A stretch of 64,000 bases of DNA from JBCAXA01 sp039183535 (lineage in GTDB: Bacteria; Pseudomonadota; Gammaproteobacteria; Steroidobacterales; Woeseiaceae): the NCBI GenBank assembly GCA_039183535.1, contig JBCDBO010000005.1, positions 1 to 64,000 on the forward strand. Reading direction: 5' to 3'. Position numbers and translations under genes: made by a program. Numbering within the stretch: position 1 is the stretch's first letter; every line of letters begins with the position of its first letter. This document shows positions 26,976 to 36,011 of this stretch, piece after piece. The notes under the pieces were generated by a model that saw nothing but the letters and a program-made list of their open reading frames with translations, had not been told where the DNA came from and did not search any database.

Positions 26976-27425
26976 TTAGTCGTGGATACCGTCTCGCCAC
27001 GTACCTTCCGGCAATTCAATCGGGTCGATATCTAGATTAACGACAACCGGCTCCTGCCCACTGCGCACGAGAACGCAGTCAAGCGGCTCGTTTTCGGCGC
27101 CATTGATCTCCTGATGTGGCACGAACGGCGGCACAAAAATGAAGTCGCCAGGTCCCGCCTCAGCGGTAAACTCCAGGCGCTCACCCCAGCGCATGCGCGC
27201 CCGTCCGCGCACGACGTAGATGATGCTCTCCAGTTCGCCGTGATGATGGGCTCCGGTCTTGGCGTTCGGATCTATCGTTACGGTACCGGCCCAGAGTTTT
27301 GCGGCACCCGCGGTCGCTGCCGTAATGGCGGCAGCGCGCGACATACCCTCGGTCTGCGGCGTATTTACGTCTAGGTTATTACCGCGAACAACCTTGATAC
27401 CCTGGGTTTTCCAGTCAGGCGTCAT
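26976..27425 (-). CDS. Cupin-domain protein
   Basis: A 149-residue single-cupin protein. The metal-binding motif appears as GAHHHGELESIIYVVRG around residues 55-70, followed by a PGDFIFVPPFVPHQE segment carrying the second His. The start ATG 27425 follows AAGGAGAGACACG. Such small cupins are often isomerases, dioxygenases or sensors in catabolic gene groups. It is divergent from the NTF2-like gene at 27559 and ends against REPIN array B. The reaction is not assignable. Confidence 0.88.
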   Translation of the reverse strand: MTPDWKTQGIKVVRGNNLDVNTPQTEGMSRAAAITAATAGAAKLWAGTVTIDPNAKTGAHHHGELESIIYVVRGRARMRWGERLEFTAEAGPGDFIFVPPFVPHQEINGAENEPLDCVLVRSGQEPVVVNLDIDPIELPEGTWRDGIHD

Positions 27426-27558
27426 CGTGTCTCTCCTTTGTTCTGCCCGAGCGCGGCACCGGACGACAATAACCCGATCGGTACCTGTACGACCAAGCCA
27501 GCGTTGGCGTGCCCGACACCTATTGATTTTGACTTCGAATGCAATATATTCCGACGCC

Positions 27559-28593
27559 ATGCAAGACTTGATAGAAACCGGTAAGCAGCGCTTCGATGAG
27601 TTTCGTCGGGCGCTCTACGATTGCGACGCGGCGCGTTTGCCCGACCAATGTCGAGCGTTTTTCGCCGACGATTGCGAGATCCGACTGCCACATCCATTGG
27701 GAGATGTTGTCGGGCCGCAGGCGCTTATCGATGTCGGGTATGCACCATTGCTTGCGGCAATTCCGGACCTTGAGCGGCGCGATTACATCGTCGGTGGCGC
27801 CGTCGATAACGGCGAATGCTGGATTGGTAGCGGCGGTTGCTACACGGGGGTGTTCGAAGCGCCTTGGCTAGACATTCCACCAACCCGGCATCTAATAACG
27901 ATGCGCTACATCGAGTTTTTTCGTTTTGTCGGCGAGAAAATCGTCGAGGCTAAGCTTTTGTGGGATATCCCGTCCGTCATGATGCAAGCCAGTGCGTGGC
28001 CTATGGCACTCAGCTTGGGTGTCGAGTTCAATGTCCCAGGACCGGCAACGCAGGACGGGATTCGACGTTTTGTTGGCGACGCCGCGCAAGCGGCAGCCAG
28101 TATGGACGTGGTCGACGCGATGGTGACGGGGCTGAGCCGCTACGCCGACGGCGGCGCTGACGCGATGCAGCTCGAGCGTTTTTGGCATCCCAAGATGAGT
28201 TGGTACGGGCCGGCTGGCATTGGTGCGAACCGGCGATTGTCTGGATTTCGTAATTGGCACCAGATTCCGTTCCTGTCGGCCATGCCCGATCGATGCGCCG
28301 ATACCGACGGCGACGGTTGCGATTGTTACTTCGCCGACGGTAATTACGTTTTTTTCTGTGGGTGGCCGGCCATGCGCGCGACTGTCTCAGGCGATGGTTG
28401 GATGGGCATTGCGCCGTCCAATCAAACACTCGAGTTTGCCAGCTTGGATATCTGGCGTTGCGAAGATGGACTTATTCGCGAGAACTGGGTGTTGATCGAC
28501 ATCCTCGATGTTTGGCGCCAGCTCGGTGTCGATGTGCTGGCTCGCATGAAAGAAACAACGTTTGCCCGACAACGGCATGACTTCAAACCCTAA
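27559..28593 (+). CDS. NTF2/SnoaL-like protein with two domains
   Basis: A 344-residue soluble protein made of two SnoaL-like domains, roughly residues 5-150 and 175-320. Recurrent features are an N-terminal helix pair, a central RYIEFFRFVGEKI strand-helix element and a late DIWRCEDGLIRENWVLID strand. ATG 27559 lies just after an A/T-rich patch (TATATT) in the promoter shared with the divergent cupin gene. It has no signal peptide. Such proteins can act as isomerases, dehydratases or polyketide cyclase-like enzymes. Co-location with another NTF2-like gene 18 bp downstream suggests they work together. Confidence 0.82.
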   Translation: MQDLIETGKQRFDEFRRALYDCDAARLPDQCRAFFADDCEIRLPHPLGDVVGPQALIDVGYAPLLAAIPDLERRDYIVGGAVDNGECWIGSGGCYTGVFEAPWLDIPPTRHLITMRYIEFFRFVGEKIVEAKLLWDIPSVMMQASAWPMALSLGVEFNVPGPATQDGIRRFVGDAAQAAASMDVVDAMVTGLSRYADGGADAMQLERFWHPKMSWYGPAGIGANRRLSGFRNWHQIPFLSAMPDRCADTDGDGCDCYFADGNYVFFCGWPAMRATVSGDGWMGIAPSNQTLEFASLDIWRCEDGLIRENWVLIDILDVWRQLGVDVLARMKETTFARQRHDFKP

Positions 28594-28611
28594 CCGAAGA
28601 CGAGACCCGCC

Positions 28612-29112
28612 ATGAAAGGTTCACGCCCCGAGCAAGGCCTGCTAACCGCCGATAACGATCTTGCCAAGACCGACGAGACCCTCGCGACCATCGATGCGAT
28701 GGTCGATGGCCTTAACGATCATGACATCGACAATATGGGGCGGTTCTTTGCAGAAACGTTTCGCTGGATGGGCAATGCAGGCTGCGGATTCAAGAACGGA
28801 CTTAAGGCGTTTCAGGATGGCTGGCAACGACCCTTCCAGGCGGCGTTCTCGAATAAGGTCTGCATCGATGAGGCGCGTATTACCCAAGGCCAATGGTGCG
28901 CGGCGTTCGGTCGCCAGGAAGCCGATCACAGCGGCGAGTTCATGGGAATAGAGCCAACCGGCAAGCGCGTCGAGATCCGTTACATGGATTTCTGGAAGGT
29001 CGTCGACGGCAAGATCGTCGACAATTGGGTGATGGTGGATTTTCCACACGTTATGCGCCAGCTCGGCGTGGATCCGTTTGATGGCCACGGCTGGGAGAAG
29101 TTCGATACGTAG
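28612..29112 (+). CDS. NTF2/SnoaL-like protein, single domain
   Basis: A 166-residue NTF2-like protein. Its late strands include RYMDFWKVVDGKIVDNWVMVD, matching the equivalent segment of the gene just upstream, with an interdomain helix at LNDHDIDNMGRFFAETFRW near residues 40-60. The gene starts 18 bp after the previous stop. Both may have arisen from a common ancestor and may form a heteromer or act in sequence. No catalytic assignment is possible. It converges with the barrel-protein gene at 29158. Confidence 0.84.
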   Translation: MKGSRPEQGLLTADNDLAKTDETLATIDAMVDGLNDHDIDNMGRFFAETFRWMGNAGCGFKNGLKAFQDGWQRPFQAAFSNKVCIDEARITQGQWCAAFGRQEADHSGEFMGIEPTGKRVEIRYMDFWKVVDGKIVDNWVMVDFPHVMRQLGVDPFDGHGWEKFDT

Positions 29113-29157
29113 TCGTTGGTGTTGAGCGCTGTTACCGCACGACCTTATTGCGACTCG

Positions 29158-30408
29158 TTAGAAGCGCATGCGCAGCATCAATTGCCGCTGCTCTTCAATG
29201 GCGTTGGCCGGTAGGCCAAGGTATCGATACGCCGGCCGGTATGAGTCGATACGGACCCATTCAGCGGCCAGCGAAACGCGCTCGTTAAACGCGCACTGAT
29301 AGCTGGCCGTCCAAGCGTGGCCGTCCTCGGCGTTGTTATCCATTGGCGTCGGATCGTAGTCATCGACGTAAAAATGGTCATAGCGCGCCGTGACTCGGTG
29401 GTCGTCGAAGCTACGCGTTACCAGCAAATACGCGGCGCCGAAATCCAGATCGACGGCGTTACGAGCGTTCACTATCGGACCCATCGCCGTACTTCCGCTC
29501 ATCCATTGCGCGAGCAGACCGATATCGCCGGGCAAGCTCGCCTGTACACCGATATGTCGAAAACGCGTCGCCCAGCCGTATTGACCATCGTCAAGGGCCA
29601 ATGGATCAGCTCGGTTGTCGTAATGCATTGCTCGGACTAGCAAACGACGTTTGTAGCGCCACTCCAGATTGACGGTGTAGCCGAGTCGACCATCGACGTC
29701 GCGAAACGGCTCATGCAGCGGCGCTTGCAGTTCAAACACATTACCCGGACTAAAGGCGGGTAATGGCGGTAGCGGCCATTTGTCACGCAGTCGTAACTGG
29801 CGGTCGTGGATCGCCCAGCCTTGCCAGGCGAGCGTTGCGCCGGCCGGGTCGTTGCCGGTGAATACAGCCACTGTGGCCGAAAACGCATGCGCGCCACCGA
29901 AGCGTAACGGTCTTCGACTCGCCGAGAGCTCCGCCCCGAACGTACGCAATTCCTCAGCAACCCAGGTATTGATTGTCGACGAGTTAAGCGTGTATGGGCT
30001 GCTCCAACCTAGACCTGTGTTCTCCAGCGAAATACGCGGATAAAAGGCACCGACCTTCAGTCGATACCGTGTTGCGGAGCGCGGCACGGGACGCCACTCT
30101 AAATACGCTTCGGTGACGTCGGCGATATCGCCCACATTGTCGTCATAGGCTTCCATCGCCGCATGCGCCGACCACGTGTCCGTAATCCGGCCGGTGTATT
30201 CGAAGAAACCTCGACTTGCGACCAAACCTTCATCTTGAAAACGGAACTTTCCTAAAGCGCCGTCGGTTCTAGGCGATAGCCCGGATAGATTGACGTAACC
30301 GCCTTCCCAACCCCAGGCCAGCTGGTGACGTCCTTGCGCTTCTTCGGCAAGCAGTTGCAGTGGCACGTGGCAAAGCGCCAGTAGCAACGCGCTCAGTAGT
30401 CGTCCCAT
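29158..30408 (-). CDS. Predicted outer-membrane beta-barrel protein
   Basis: A 416-residue protein with a cleavable signal peptide of about 20 residues (hydrophobic core LLSALLLALCHVPLQLLA) and many alternating-hydrophobic strands. It ends in an aromatic residue, LMLRMRF, as outer-membrane barrels do. It resembles porin-like proteins that sit beside methylamine-utilisation-type cupredoxins. Its start overlaps the end of the cupredoxin gene by 16 bp, so the two are translationally linked. No substrate can be assigned. It may form a channel or envelope complex with its partner. Confidence 0.78.
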   Translation of the reverse strand: MGRLLSALLLALCHVPLQLLAEEAQGRHQLAWGWEGGYVNLSGLSPRTDGALGKFRFQDEGLVASRGFFEYTGRITDTWSAHAAMEAYDDNVGDIADVTEAYLEWRPVPRSATRYRLKVGAFYPRISLENTGLGWSSPYTLNSSTINTWVAEELRTFGAELSASRRPLRFGGAHAFSATVAVFTGNDPAGATLAWQGWAIHDRQLRLRDKWPLPPLPAFSPGNVFELQAPLHEPFRDVDGRLGYTVNLEWRYKRRLLVRAMHYDNRADPLALDDGQYGWATRFRHIGVQASLPGDIGLLAQWMSGSTAMGPIVNARNAVDLDFGAAYLLVTRSFDDHRVTARYDHFYVDDYDPTPMDNNAEDGHAWTASYQCAFNERVSLAAEWVRIDSYRPAYRYLGLPANAIEEQRQLMLRMRF

Positions 30409-31082
30409 TTGACCGAGCCATTTTGTTCTTCGGTTTGTACATACGGTGCGTTCGACAACGTGAATACAACTTCGGCCGCCGACTGTGGATCTACGCGTCG
30501 TCGCAGCGGCAGATCGGCACGCTTGATTCGCGCGCCCCAGCCGTTAATCGTAAACGCCGTAGCTGTGTCGCTGACTTGGAGCTGCACCGCGCCATTGTCA
30601 TCCGTTATGCCGTAAACGCTGGCCTCAACGACGACGACATAGCCCACCATTAGGTCATGGATGTTACAGCCAAGAATCGCAACACCGCCGAAATCAAAAC
30701 TCACCGGGTCGGCGTCATTGCCCTTGTATAGCGGAAGAACAAAGTCGTTCGGTTTCGAGAACGAATACACGTGGTGGGCAACCGTATCCTGATTGGGAAA
30801 CGCTACCCGAGTGCCTTTTTCAACGATTAAAATCTGCGGAGAAAATTCGCGATTAACTTGAGCCATCGTCGCTAGTTGCGGCTCGCTCGCTGGTGTCCAA
30901 GGAACGCCAGTTTGTTCTACGTAAACGGCGACTTCTGGGACCGGTTCGCCATCGGGGCCGACGACCCGCACTGTCATCGTCGCGGCGGTAGCGGTGCCAC
31001 CGGTCAGCGCGCTGATCAGTACTGCGATGATGAGCGCCAGTGACAACGGGTGTTTTGCTTGTCTCATAGGCGGGTTAACCAT
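30393..31082 (-). CDS. Periplasmic cupredoxin-like protein (methylamine-utilisation type)
   Basis: A 229-residue secreted protein. After the signal peptide (LALIIAVLISALTGGTATAA) there is an Ig-like carboxypeptidase-regulatory-type segment. Then comes a cupredoxin region with DTVAHHVYSF and GCNIHDLMVGYV, giving His, Cys-x-x-His and Met ligands for one copper. RefSeq-type naming calls such proteins methylamine utilisation proteins, but no methylamine dehydrogenase is here. ATG 31082 has a GTGAAG site upstream. It is divergent, with a 136-bp gap, from the GGDEF-EAL gene. Confidence 0.84.
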   Translation of the reverse strand: MVNPPMRQAKHPLSLALIIAVLISALTGGTATAATMTVRVVGPDGEPVPEVAVYVEQTGVPWTPASEPQLATMAQVNREFSPQILIVEKGTRVAFPNQDTVAHHVYSFSKPNDFVLPLYKGNDADPVSFDFGGVAILGCNIHDLMVGYVVVVEASVYGITDDNGAVQLQVSDTATAFTINGWGARIKRADLPLRRRVDPQSAAEVVFTLSNAPYVQTEEQNGSVKWDDY

Positions 31083-31218
31083 CTTCACTTTGCTGCTTCT
31101 GTCGACGACTTGCCGAAAGTCTTGAGCGGCTATTCGTGAACTGCACCACGCTTCCAAACGCCGTGCTGACCTAGCATACGGATATTCCTGCAAACCCAAG
31201 AAACTTCAGGGCAAATCT

Positions 31219-33552
31219 GTGATTCGGATCAAGTTTCGCAGCAAGCTCGTGTTGCTGGCGACGATTCCAATCGTTATCGCGCAGCTTGTGACTCTGCTGG
31301 CCGTCATGCGCACCGTCGAGGTCGACGTCCGTGCACGCGCCGATGAGTCATTGACTGCAGGTGTTACGATCATTAGCGAGTACCTGAAATCGCGTAGTGA
31401 GCAACTTCATACCAGTGTTGAGGTTTTGTCCGCTGACTTCGGTTTGAAACAGGCTGCCGCGACGGGCGATGCCGTGACCGTTCGGTCGGCACTACTCAAC
31501 CACGGTGGTCGAATCGGCGCACACATGGCGCTCGCTTTAGACAACGACGGTAACGTGATTGCCAGTACGTTCGACGGTTTTGCCGAGCAATCCAACGAAG
31601 CAAAACGCCTTGTCGCCGAAGTCGACGAACAAGGGGTAGCCACAACGGCCGTCATCGCCGGCACGACCTATCAAGTCTTTCTCGAGCCGTTGAAAGCACC
31701 TGTGCGGATCGGTTGGGTCGTTCTTGGTTTCCGAATCGATGATCCGTTGGTCAAGCAGCTGTCGGAGCTAACAGGACTCGATGTTGCGGTGATCACGCGA
31801 ACGGTGGATGCCACTACGGTGTTGGCGTCGACCGGCAATGCGGTGGGTATTGATCCGGTCACAGCGCAAGCGCTTGTCGATGATTCATTGCTGACACGGC
31901 AGTTTAAGTTCATCGACGGCGACGACGTTGTCACCGTATTACTGCAACGATCCTTACAGGAGGCGATGTTGCCGTATGTCGACGCGCGTCGTGGGCTTAT
32001 CTTCTTCGGCGTATTGTTGGTCGCTATCGTAGCTATTGTCGGTACGCTGTTTTCGACGACGATTTCTCGGCCGCTTAGTACGTTAGCAGTGGCTTCGCAG
32101 CGACTTGCGGCTGGACACTACGACGACAACATTCGTGTGCAAGCAGGCGATGAGTTCGATGAGCTTGCGCAAACGTTCAACGCTATGAGCAGCGCAATCT
32201 CCGATCGCGAACGACGGATCATGCACCAAGCCTTACACGACCGCGTTACTAATCTGCCTAATCGTTACAAAACGGCGCAGCATCTTGGGGCCTGCATTGA
32301 CGAAGCAGCTCGTGATAGTGATGACATCGCTGTGGTATCGGTCAGGCTCATTGGTATGGCGCAAATCGCATCGACCCTTGGGCATCAAGCGAGCGATACC
32401 CTCATTCGGCTGGCTGCCAAGCAACTTCGGGATAACTTACCGGGCGATGTTTTTCTCGGTCATTTCGGTGCGAATGAGTTTTGCCTCATCACAACAGGGC
32501 ACGATACCGACGCTGCACATAGCTTTGTTGAGACCATCACTACGATACTGTCAAGCGGCATCCATCTCGATGAGGTCGATGTGCAATTGCAGGCTTCTAT
32601 CGGTATCTCCGCATTCCCAGCACACGGCGACGACGCCGATGAATTGCTGCGATTCGCGTCGATCGCGCGAACGGACGCCGAAGAGCACAAGGAGCCGGTG
32701 CGCGTCTACGAAATCGGCCGCGAAGATGAGTTTGTACGCCGTCTGCGTGTCGTCAATGACCTCAAAAAAGCCATTGATGACGGTGAGGTCAGCGTTTGGT
32801 TCCAGCCGAAGCTACAGCTGCCCGACGGGACCGTGCATGGCACTGAAGCGCTGGTCCGCTGGCACCATCCGGAGCTCGGCTTTTTGCCGCCTGACGAGTT
32901 CATCCCGGCAGCTGAGCAGGCAGGGACATTAATGTATTTGACACGGTACGTACTTGCCAAAGCGATTAAACAAGTTCGCGTATTAGCCGACGCCGGCTAC
33001 GACCTGCAAGCGTCGGTCAATTTATCGGTCAAGGATCTAACCGACGAATATCTGCCTTACCACGTTATGCAGCTACTGTCCGAGCATGACGTGGCTCCCG
33101 AGCGATTGACGCTCGAGGTCACCGAGAGCTCGATCATGGAGGATGTTGCTCGTTCGGTTATGGTGCTCGATATCCTTCGCGACATCGGTGTCAGAATTTC
33201 CATCGATGATTTCGGAACCGGTCACTCATCGCTCGGGCAGCTCAGAAATTTGCCTTTGCATGAATTAAAGATCGACAAGTGCTTTGTCCAATCGCTAGCT
33301 GATGATGCGCGCAACGAACCGATCGTACGTACAACCATCGAGCTCGCTCGCGATCTGGGACTTGAGGTCGTTGCTGAGGGGGTCGAGGATGAAAGTACGC
33401 TTCGGCGACTAAGTGAGCTCGGCTGTCATCAAGCCCAAGGTTACTTCATTAGTAAACCGATTCCGTTTCCCGACTTGGTGAAATGGCTCGATCAGTTTGA
33501 GCCGGCTGCCTACACGGAGCGACGTGGCATCGAACGCGCCTTCTCCGCCTAA
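31219..33552 (+). CDS. Membrane GGDEF-EAL protein, probable c-di-GMP phosphodiesterase
   Basis: A 777-residue signalling protein. An N-terminal membrane segment, a periplasmic sensor domain of about 220 residues, a second membrane segment near 258-280 and a HAMP domain precede a GGDEF-like and an EAL domain. The GGDEF site is degenerate (G-A-N-E-F), so cyclase activity is unlikely. The EAL domain is intact: E-A-L at residues 543-545, SVNLSV, EVTESSIMED, SIDDFGTGHSS, LKIDKCFVQ and VVAEGVED, giving the usual metal ligands and catalytic residues. The start is GTG 31219. It is divergent from the cupredoxin and barrel genes and overlaps the tehB stop by 4 bp at its end. It probably lowers c-di-GMP in response to a periplasmic signal. 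Confidence 0.93.
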   Translation: MIRIKFRSKLVLLATIPIVIAQLVTLLAVMRTVEVDVRARADESLTAGVTIISEYLKSRSEQLHTSVEVLSADFGLKQAAATGDAVTVRSALLNHGGRIGAHMALALDNDGNVIASTFDGFAEQSNEAKRLVAEVDEQGVATTAVIAGTTYQVFLEPLKAPVRIGWVVLGFRIDDPLVKQLSELTGLDVAVITRTVDATTVLASTGNAVGIDPVTAQALVDDSLLTRQFKFIDGDDVVTVLLQRSLQEAMLPYVDARRGLIFFGVLLVAIVAIVGTLFSTTISRPLSTLAVASQRLAAGHYDDNIRVQAGDEFDELAQTFNAMSSAISDRERRIMHQALHDRVTNLPNRYKTAQHLGACIDEAARDSDDIAVVSVRLIGMAQIASTLGHQASDTLIRLAAKQLRDNLPGDVFLGHFGANEFCLITTGHDTDAAHSFVETITTILSSGIHLDEVDVQLQASIGISAFPAHGDDADELLRFASIARTDAEEHKEPVRVYEIGREDEFVRRLRVVNDLKKAIDDGEVSVWFQPKLQLPDGTVHGTEALVRWHHPELGFLPPDEFIPAAEQAGTLMYLTRYVLAKAIKQVRVLADAGYDLQASVNLSVKDLTDEYLPYHVMQLLSEHDVAPERLTLEVTESSIMEDVARSVMVLDILRDIGVRISIDDFGTGHSSLGQLRNLPLHELKIDKCFVQSLADDARNEPIVRTTIELARDLGLEVVAEGVEDESTLRRLSELGCHQAQGYFISKPIPFPDLVKWLDQFEPAAYTERRGIERAFSA

Positions 33553-34427
33553 CACGCGGTTACTTTGTGGAGCGCCACAAGGGTCGCGAAGCGTGCTTGC
33601 AGCCGCTTACCATCGGAATCACGGCGGTGGAACTCGCCGGCATTTTCGTTGTACTTCAATGTTGTCCAGCCATCGTAGTACCGAGCTAGCTCTCCAGGGG
33701 CGAACGTAAATGGCCAATCTATCGGACACGGCTCGTCTGGCGTTGATATCGGCGCCACGATGACATTGATGCCGCCCGGACGGGTTTGCGATTGCATGTT
33801 GGCGATGACTGCCGGTATTGAGTCAGCGGATAAGAATTGCAGTACGACTGTCGAGACGATGAGATCGTAGTGCTGCTCGATTGTTGCCGACTCGATATCG
33901 TACAGTCTCGCCGTCATCTCGCGGCACTCCGCTTCCGTGTCGATTATTTTTTTTAGTTTGGTAATGGCCGATTCGCTACGGTCCAGTGCCACAACGCGAA
34001 ATCCGCGGGATTGTAAAAAAACACTATTGCGTCCGCGCCCGCAACCAAGGTCGAGTGCGTCGCCTGAGCGAATATGCTGAAACACATCGACAACCTCGGA
34101 ATGCGGAGCGGTTAGCTGGTACTTTTTCTCGTAGTAGCGATCCTGTTCACAGAGAAACTCAAGATAGCAGGCCAAGTCGTCCGACGCCGGTTCGATGCGG
34201 TGCCAAACCTGCGGTTCGATCATGACCGGTTGCCGGTCAGGCGAAAACATCTGTTCTGACAGCGCATGCCCATTTTCGTCTAGCTCGAAGAAAGTCAGTT
34301 CGCCGGCAAGGATAGTTAGCCTTGCCCACGTTCCTGCTGGCGTGTTGTGCTTTGTCTGCAAGTCCGTCGGCAGCGTTGCCGCAGTCCACACGGGCAGTGT
34401 CTTGAAGACGATGAGGGATACGTCCAT
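33549..34427 (-). CDS. tehB: TehB-type SAM-dependent methyltransferase with DUF1971 domain
   Basis: A 292-residue protein. The first 85 residues form the DUF1971 (TehB N-terminal) domain, beginning LPVWTAATLPTDLQTKHNT. The rest is a class I methyltransferase with the SAM motif DLGCGRGRNSVFL. The same two-domain architecture occurs in the Haemophilus-type TehB, longer than the 197-residue E. coli TehB. It methylates tellurite or related oxyanions in tellurite resistance. ATG 34427 starts the DUF1971 domain cleanly. Its stop overlaps the convergent EAL gene by 4 bp. Confidence 0.9.
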   Translation of the reverse strand: MDVSLIVFKTLPVWTAATLPTDLQTKHNTPAGTWARLTILAGELTFFELDENGHALSEQMFSPDRQPVMIEPQVWHRIEPASDDLACYLEFLCEQDRYYEKKYQLTAPHSEVVDVFQHIRSGDALDLGCGRGRNSVFLQSRGFRVVALDRSESAITKLKKIIDTEAECREMTARLYDIESATIEQHYDLIVSTVVLQFLSADSIPAVIANMQSQTRPGGINVIVAPISTPDEPCPIDWPFTFAPGELARYYDGWTTLKYNENAGEFHRRDSDGKRLQARFATLVALHKVTAC

Positions 34428-34840
34428 AGATCGCAGCCGATACGTTGTGGCGGTGGGGAGCAGCACTGAGTTGCGGTTTATCTCAACGAATATTATCGCC
34501 GGTGGCTTTGCACTGCGAACGATCAGAAGCCCGGGGACGCGCGTCGAATCGCCGCTAGGAGCCACTCGCCTGATGGCCGCGGGTCGCGATGCCGAATCGA
34601 GACTTCGATGCGCTGCTCGCGTTCGCGCATTCAGCGACGGCGCTGTGTGTCAGCGTCGTTGTGGGTACGTATTTAGTTTTCAATCAGCAGCGCCGACGCA
34701 ACGACAGCCGCGCGTCGGTAAAGTCGTTACGCCAAGCAGGCTGTGGTACCAGTAACAAAAAGGGCCTCAACCGAGGCCCTTTTCGTCGCTGCTGGTAAGG
34801 TACTCACGGTGCCTCGCCATTCGCGCGATAGCGTCGCTCG
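34428..34840. other. Intergenic region without a supported gene
   Basis: Between tehB and the NTF2-like gene at 34841 there is no convincing coding sequence. A 70-codon frame at 34589-34798 contains a hydrophobic stretch, but it runs through the terminator hairpin at 34756-34784 and has no recognisable ribosome-binding site. The tehB promoter should lie in this interval. No clear promoter boxes are assigned. Confidence 0.5.
34756..34784 (-). terminator. Rho-independent terminator, effective on minus strand
   Basis: An AAAAAGGGCCTC arm pairs with GAGGCCCTTTT across a four-base loop. On the minus strand the stem is followed by a T-tract (CCCTTTTTGTT), so it should end transcription from the gene at 34841-35341. 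The stem also has four T residues on the plus strand and could act in both directions. Confidence 0.85.
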
Positions 34841-35341
34841 TTACGGCTGATACGGGAGCGATGAGTGATGCAATACGATTCGTAGCGTTCCAGCCGCATC
34901 TTTCTTGTAGCCCCAGCTTTTATCGACTTTCGTCACGTTGCCGTCTTTGTCCGTGAACGTGACCCAGCCCATCCACATCGCTACGTCGCCTTGGATAAAG
35001 CTCGCCGATGTTTCTGAGACGACGGTACGCCAGCCCTTCAAGCCGAATCCGCCGTCAAGGGGATACTCATCGCTGTGCCCAACAAAGTAAGCCAGCGCAC
35101 CGTCACGCGTTGGGCGGAACGTCTTTTCACCGCTCGCGAGCGTCGGTTTGAACAAAACTGGACCCATGTTGTACGCGTAAGCTGCATCGAGGGCACCATT
35201 GGCGACGTCTCGTGCAGCGTCGATACCGCCTTCTTCGTAGGCTTTCGAGACCGCAACAAGCGCGTCGCCCCAAATTTGGCGAGCTTCAGCCAATTCTTGT
35301 TCAGTGATGTCGGTGTTACTAACTTCAGCGGCGCTGGTCAT
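34841..35341 (-). CDS. NTF2/SnoaL-like conserved protein
   Basis: A 166-residue soluble protein, no signal peptide. The central part AYNMGPVLFKPTLASGE and the late segment DKSWGYKKDAAGTLRIVLHHS are typical of a conserved family with an NTF2-like fold, sometimes labelled phosphoribosyl-AMP cyclohydrolase without support. A terminator follows its stop. It lies about 100 bp downstream of the HTH regulator on the same strand, which may control it. The function is unknown. Confidence 0.83.
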   Translation of the reverse strand: MTSAAEVSNTDITEQELAEARQIWGDALVAVSKAYEEGGIDAARDVANGALDAAYAYNMGPVLFKPTLASGEKTFRPTRDGALAYFVGHSDEYPLDGGFGLKGWRTVVSETSASFIQGDVAMWMGWVTFTDKDGNVTKVDKSWGYKKDAAGTLRIVLHHSSLPYQP

Positions 35342-35443
35342 TGTTGATCTCCGTCAGTGATGTGTCGTTTGAGTGTGTTCGGCTAATCGTCGTCCGAACG
35401 CGTGTAGGGTTGGGTACAGTCGCATTGGTAGTGGCGCAAACGC

Positions 35444-35758
35444 TCAATCGTTGGCGGCTGAGCGCTTCTCGGGTTGATCCTCTTCTCTCGCTACCATTTC
35501 AACGAGCTGACCGATCGAGCAGTGTTGCTCGATCGGATGGCGCAGCGGACAGTCGCGACGAATCTCATAGTGATTACGGCGCCCTTCACGCGTCCGTATC
35601 AGCGCGCCTTCATTCTCCAAGTCGCTAACGATTCGGTGCGCGGCCCGCTCAGTGATCCCAACGCGATCGGCCACCTCGCGCAGCGTCGCGTTCGGAGTCG
35701 ACGCGAGGCTTAGCAGCACATGCGCGTGGTTCGTCAAAAAGGTCCAACTCGATTGCAT
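35444..35758 (-). CDS. Winged helix-turn-helix transcriptional regulator
   Basis: A 104-residue protein of the MarR/ArsR-like winged-helix type. The recognition helix lies within ATLREVADRVGITERAAHRIV at about residues 24-44, followed by the wing GALIRTREGRRNHYE. A charged tail follows. Its length is short for MarR and has no recognisable ligand domain. It is divergent from the bicarbonate transporter gene at 36012 with a 253-bp gap containing palindromic A/T-rich DNA, and upstream of the NTF2-like gene on the same strand. Confidence 0.84.
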   Translation of the reverse strand: MQSSWTFLTNHAHVLLSLASTPNATLREVADRVGITERAAHRIVSDLENEGALIRTREGRRNHYEIRRDCPLRHPIEQHCSIGQLVEMVAREEDQPEKRSAAND

Positions 35759-35790
35759 TCATGCAGACTAGCATGCATTGCCTTCCAATA

Positions 35791-35813
35791 TCATGAATGT
35801 TATAACATGAAGA
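35791..35813. promoter_or_regulatory. Palindromic A/T-rich site upstream of the HTH gene, candidate operator
   Basis: A perfect 10-bp palindrome TGTTATAACA (35798-35807) lies within TCATGAA...CATGAA repeats, 33 bp upstream of the start of the HTH gene. It lies in the divergent region shared with the SLC4-type transporter gene. Such a site is the most likely binding position for the winged-helix protein, by location only. Confidence 0.35.
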
Positions 35814-36011
35814 GAATTTCATGTAAATTCAGTCATGGTAGAGCTCTCCACATACCTGCCTGGCGCAAACGAAGGCTGAAGCCTGGTTGCCAGCGTGCTT
35901 CAGAAACGTCGTCGACGCCGGCCAGCGCTGAATCCGTAGGGCTCCCAAGGTCGTTTTTTGGCAACAGCCGTGTCGTAGCTCCCGGCCACGACATTTAGAG
36001 GGCAATAGCAA

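Noticed and set aside
34589..34798. A 69-codon frame with a hydrophobic stretch
   Set aside because: It continues through the terminator hairpin and has no ribosome-binding site.
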